Assembly: GCA_027486495.1 (NCBI GenBank)
Contig: JAIXOZ010000174.1
Span: 62,001 to 126,000 of the forward strand
Direction of reading: 5' to 3'
Length of the DNA stretch: 64,000 bases
Source: Comamonadaceae bacterium
Lineage (GTDB): Bacteria > Pseudomonadota > Gammaproteobacteria > Burkholderiales > Burkholderiaceae_C
The first letter of the stretch is position 1. Every line of letters begins with the position of its first letter. This document shows, in pieces, positions 61,401 to 64,000 of this stretch. The notes under the pieces were generated by a model. That model saw only the letters and a program-made list of their open reading frames with translations. It was not told the DNA's origin and did no database searches. The position numbers and the translations under genes were made by a program.

Positions 61401-61905
61401 CATGGGCGAAGAAAGCGGCGCGGGCGGAACCGCCCGTTATGTGGACTCGTCGCTGGAACGCATCGAAGTGCATGTGAGCGGCATGAACCCGGCGCGGCAC
61501 ACCGTGACGGTGAACGGCCACCCCCTGCCCCTGCAACCCACGGGCGTGGTGGGCGAGTACGTGGCCAGCGTGCGTTACAAGGCTTGGAACCCGCCGTCCT
61601 CACTGCACCCCAGCATTGGGGTGCATGCGCCGCTCACGGTGGATTTGGTCGACACCTGGATGAAACGTTCTCTGGGTGGCTGCCAATACCATGTGGTTCA
61701 CCCGGGCGGCCGCTCTTATGACACCTTCCCCGTCAATGCCTATGAGGCTGAAAGTCGCCGCATGGCCCGCTTCTTCCGCATGGGGCACACCCCGGGAGAA
61801 ATGCGCAACCTGGTTGCGCTGGACCCGAATGCCGCCTTGTTCGCCAGCGCAGAGTTTCCGCACACACTGGACTTGCGGCGCGTCAGATCAACGACAATGT
61901 TTTGA
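58465..61905 (+). CDS. Transglutaminase-like / DUF2126 fusion protein (COG1305 + COG4196)
   Basis: The 1146-residue product starts MSIQVALHHVTHYTYDRPVQ with the bacterial transglutaminase N-terminal domain. A papain-like transglutaminase core follows, with Cys180 (SGSCRDTAW), His229 (DLHAWCEVY) and Asp245 (GLDPTSG), so it should be an active thiol peptidase or acyl transferase. From about residue 320 it is DUF2126, with LTMGGEPTFVST, GYEDTWYYLWRERRLPINVD, GGGNHMVLGGATPADSPFLR and NTHRSEFCIDKMYSP. The ATG at 58465 fits the conserved N-terminus. Its stop overlaps the next gene (TGATG), so the two are coupled. The substrate is unknown. Confidence 0.92.
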   Translation: MSIQVALHHVTHYTYDRPVQLGPQVIRLRPAPHSRSRILSYSLQVQPAEHFINWQQDAFANYQARLVFPKKTRTFKVTVDVVTEMAVFNPFDFFLEPSAEEVPFKYAETVREELQSYLVKDHKTPLFKKYLASLDRKRQRTIDFLVQINQRLHQDIRYTIRMEPGVQTPEQTLTLKSGSCRDTAWLLVQLFRHMNVAARFVSGYLIQLTPDVKSLDGPSGTEVDFTDLHAWCEVYLPGAGWIGLDPTSGLLAGEGHIPLACTPQPSAAAPIEGLMDEAEVEFHHEMRVTRIHESPRVTQPYSETQWAEVLQLGDQVDAQLVAQDVRLTMGGEPTFVSTQDRDGAEWNTDALGPTKRGLATELVHKLRQQYGQGGFLHFGQGKWYPGEQLPRWALSIYWRADGTPCWQDPAVFADEREPSCYTSADAQRFLQALTQQLGLPADTVLPGYEDTWYYLWRERRLPINVDPFDARLDDEMERNRLRRIFSQGLDAVVGYVLPLQPIDPPEGKNPVMTGTQWQTGRWLVRDERMYLMPGDSPMGWRLPLDSLPWAAPTERLQMIEKDPFAPRNALPASPPVSLQSRTVNGAIPSTPFGAAASKFQSDPSVVRTALCVEVRDPNRANGPKAEAAAMAKGEASGVTAGVLYVFMPPLARLEDYLPLVSAVEATARELGMKIVMEGYPPPRDPRLKLLQVTPDPGVIEVNIHPAHNWAELVDHTEFLYQAAFETRLSAEKFMTDGRHTGTGGGNHMVLGGATPADSPFLRRPELLASLVLYWHNHPSLSYLFSGMFIGPTSQAPRVDEARNDQVYELEIALREIVRHRQNHGEDMPPWVVDRTLRNILVDVTGNTHRSEFCIDKMYSPDSSTGRLGLLELRAFEMPPHARMSIVQQLLLRALVARFWDAPYSAPVTRWGTELHDRFMLPHWIHKDFDDVLTELGDAGFHFDPSWFAPHFEFRFPGVGQIRVDGVVVTLRNALEPWHVMGEESGAGGTARYVDSSLERIEVHVSGMNPARHTVTVNGHPLPLQPTGVVGEYVASVRYKAWNPPSSLHPSIGVHAPLTVDLVDTWMKRSLGGCQYHVVHPGGRSYDTFPVNAYEAESRRMARFFRMGHTPGEMRNLVALDPNAALFASAEFPHTLDLRRVRSTTMF

Positions 61906-64000
61906 TGCATGACACCTCGCCCCAAGCCATCCCTGCCCAAGAAGCGCAGGCTGTGAGCTGGCTGGCCCTTGAGGAAGAACGCGCCCCCGCCGGGCACTGG
62001 GACGAGCTCAGGGCCCAGGTCACGCCCGCCAACCCCACGCAGACGCAGGCTTCAAAGCCAGCCCAGAACCAAAGTCAGAGGATCGCCTTGCCATCCCACA
62101 CGCTCAGCGGGCCGTGGCGAAACCTGGTGGCCCAGCTCCCCACTAACACGTCCGACCGCCAAGCCGACTTGAACGCCCGCATGGCCCACTTGCAACGGCA
62201 AGTGCGCGACAACGGCATCACCTACAACGTTTACGCTGCGGCCGACCAGCCGCAGCGCCCTTGGTCGCTTGACCTGTTTCCCCTCATGTTGGGCCACGCC
62301 GATTGGCAGCACATCGAGGCGGGCGTGGTGCAGCGCATGCAACTGCTCGAACGCATCATGGCTGACGCCTACGGGCCACAACAACTGGTGCTCAATGGCC
62401 AGTTGCCAGCAGCCCTGGTGCACGGCCACCCCGGCTACCTGCCCGCCATGCAGGGTGTGAACCCGTTGGGCGGGCGTTATTTGTCGCTGGCCGCGTTCGA
62501 CCTGGCACGGGGACCGGATGGCAAATGGTGGTTGCTGTCGCAGCGCACCCAGGCCCCCTCGGGCTTGGGTTATTTGCTGGAGAACCGGCAAATCGTCTCG
62601 CGCCAGTTTCCGCAAGCCTTTGAATCCTTCGCGGTGCAGCGCCTGGCCGAAACCTACCGTACGCTGATCGATGGCATCAAGGCGCGCAGCCAAGCAGGCG
62701 CTTCGGCCCACATCGCGCTGCTCACCCCTGGTCCTTACAACGAAACCTATTTCGAACACGCCTACTTGGCCCGCTATCTGGGTCTGAGCCTGGTGCAAGG
62801 CAATGACCTGACGGTGCGCGACAACAAGCTGTACCTGAAAACCCTGCAAGGCCTGCAGCAGGTGCATGGTCTGCTCAAACGGGTGGACGACGACTGGATC
62901 GACCCCCTGGAGCTGCGCGCCGACTCGACCCTGGGCGTGCCCGGTCTGCTTCAAGCGGTGCGCAGCGGCAACGTGCTGGTGGCCAACACCCCCGGCTCAG
63001 GCTTTTTGGAATCGAACGCGCTGCTGGGGTTCATGCCCGGGCTGGCGCAAAAACTGCTGGGGCAAGAATTGCAACTGCCCGCCACCCCCAGCTGGTGGTG
63101 CGGCGAGGCAGCAGCTTTCCAGGATGTGCTGCCGCACCTGAACAACTGCGTGATCAAGCCCACTTACCCCTACCACACCGACCGCCAAAGCTTCGAGCCC
63201 GTGCTGGGCCACACCCTGACACGGCGCGAACAAGACGAGTGGACCGGCCGCATCCTGCGCGACCCGGATGCCCACACCCTGCAATCTTGGCTGCCCTTGT
63301 CGTACCAGCCTACCTGGCAAACCGGTGTCCCTGGCGCGTCCTGCATCCAGTCTCGCCCCGTGGAGCTGCGCGTTTTCGCGGTGGCCAACGCCCAAGGCGG
63401 CTGGCAAGTTTTGCCAGGAGGCCTCGCCAGGCTGGGTACGCGCGAAGGCATCGCCTCGATGCAGCGCGGCGGCTCGAGCGCCGATGTCTGGGTGCAAAGC
63501 CCATCCGCTGTACCCAAGGCCAGCACTCAGGCCGCCAGTCCGAGTCAGGGGCAATCTCAATCTCAGAAGCCTGTTCGGCCCACACCGACTGCGTCGCCCA
63601 CCGCAGACACCAGCATCCCGGCTGCCAGCGACGCCGTCGCGCAGCGACAACGCTTGGTCACCAGCCGCGCTGCTGAAAACCTTTTCTGGATGGGCCGCTA
63701 CACCGAACGCACCGAAAACACCTTGCGCTTGGTCCGGCTGAGTCTGGAAATTCTGGGCAGCGAAAACCAGAACTTGCCTTGTTTGCTGAATTTCATGACC
63801 CGAATGGCCACGCGACACGGCCTGGTGCGGGCCGGGGTGCCTGCCGCAACGCAAGCGCACCGCGTGTTCGAGCGCTCTTTGATTGCTGGCTTGTGGGACC
63901 AGGAACTGGCCACCAGCGTGGGCTTTAATCTGCGCTCGGTGCGCCTGGCCGCCGCCTCGGTGCGCGAGCGCCTGTCGCCCGAACACTGGCGCTTGCTTGA
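61905..64000 (+). CDS. Circularly permuted ATP-grasp / alpha-E fusion protein (partial, C-terminus beyond right edge)
   Basis: Visible residues number 698. After a variable N-terminus (about 85 residues) comes the ATP-grasp region with ITYNVYAAADQPQRPWSLDL, HIEAGVVQRMQLLERIMADA, LLTPGPYNETYFEHAYLARY, KRVDDDWIDPLELRADSTLG and VIKPTYPYHTDRQSFEP. A Ser/Gln/Pro linker (about 535-580) leads to an alpha-E domain starting near residue 585 (AAENLFWMGRYTERTENT). Compared with the paralogue at 53966, the C-terminal glycine-rich loop is replaced by other sequence, so its ligase activity may differ. Roughly 200 alpha-E residues remain outside the window. Start ATG overlaps the transglutaminase stop. Confidence 0.92.
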   Translation, partial: MHDTSPQAIPAQEAQAVSWLALEEERAPAGHWDELRAQVTPANPTQTQASKPAQNQSQRIALPSHTLSGPWRNLVAQLPTNTSDRQADLNARMAHLQRQVRDNGITYNVYAAADQPQRPWSLDLFPLMLGHADWQHIEAGVVQRMQLLERIMADAYGPQQLVLNGQLPAALVHGHPGYLPAMQGVNPLGGRYLSLAAFDLARGPDGKWWLLSQRTQAPSGLGYLLENRQIVSRQFPQAFESFAVQRLAETYRTLIDGIKARSQAGASAHIALLTPGPYNETYFEHAYLARYLGLSLVQGNDLTVRDNKLYLKTLQGLQQVHGLLKRVDDDWIDPLELRADSTLGVPGLLQAVRSGNVLVANTPGSGFLESNALLGFMPGLAQKLLGQELQLPATPSWWCGEAAAFQDVLPHLNNCVIKPTYPYHTDRQSFEPVLGHTLTRREQDEWTGRILRDPDAHTLQSWLPLSYQPTWQTGVPGASCIQSRPVELRVFAVANAQGGWQVLPGGLARLGTREGIASMQRGGSSADVWVQSPSAVPKASTQAASPSQGQSQSQKPVRPTPTASPTADTSIPAASDAVAQRQRLVTSRAAENLFWMGRYTERTENTLRLVRLSLEILGSENQNLPCLLNFMTRMATRHGLVRAGVPAATQAHRVFERSLIAGLWDQELATSVGFNLRSVRLAAASVRERLSPEHWRLL

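Overview
The window is a gene-dense, G+C-rich piece of a bacterial chromosome made of housekeeping genes. The protein sequences and gene order (rpsB-tsf-pyrH-frr-cdsA-dxr-bamA-skp-lpxD-fabZ-lpxA-lpxB-rnhB, carAB-greA, ribE-ribB-ribH-nusB, ybgC-tolQRA) point to a betaproteobacterium of the order Burkholderiales, most like the family Comamonadaceae (Limnohabitans/Rhodoferax-like). That placement is inference from protein resemblance; no marker search was run. I see no insertion sequence, prophage, CRISPR array, rRNA operon or plasmid gene. Two identical tRNA-Leu(CAG) genes are the only RNA genes found.

Layout. 1-8031 (mostly minus): ftsH (cut by the left edge), rlmE, divergent yhbY, greA, carB, carA. 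8229-21314 (minus): a long run carrying an rRNA/tRNA methyltransferase, rnhB, the lipid A genes lpxB-lpxA-fabZ-lpxD, the outer-membrane assembly genes skp and bamA, then dxr, cdsA, frr, pyrH, tsf and rpsB. 21537-24408 (plus): an amidase and the NAD(P)H-hydrate repair enzyme. 24443-29279: rnr, the tRNA-Leu pair, rimO and phaR. 29464-35987 (plus): riboflavin genes, nusB, an aminotransferase, ybgC, tolQ, tolR, tolA. 36175-43662: a secreted protein of unknown function, dnaE, a DUF599 membrane protein, a flavodoxin-like protein and a pirin with a divergent LysR regulator. 43729-52905 (mostly plus): a renalase-like oxidoreductase, gluQ, trmB, a pseudouridine synthase, a YihY-type membrane protein (minus), DUF2069, a GlcD-like dehydrogenase, thyA-folA-xth. 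52907-64000: an ATP-grasp / alpha-E / transglutaminase gene set with comEC in its middle, cut by the right edge.

Two things stand out. First, the right-hand cluster is an incompletely understood peptide-ligase-type system: two circularly permuted ATP-grasp proteins (one alone, one fused to alpha-E), a separate alpha-E protein, and a transglutaminase-DUF2126 protein with an intact Cys-His-Asp triad. Second, several conserved neighbourhoods have lost a member that normally sits there: no uppS between frr and cdsA (a terminator lies there instead), no rseP between dxr and bamA, and no tolB-pal after tolA (an unrecognised secreted protein follows instead). The flanking genes are intact in each case, so relocation or replacement elsewhere in the genome is the likeliest reading.

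Many genes overlap by 1-4 bases (ATGA or TTGA junctions), so translational coupling is common. Several starts appear to be TTG or GTG.
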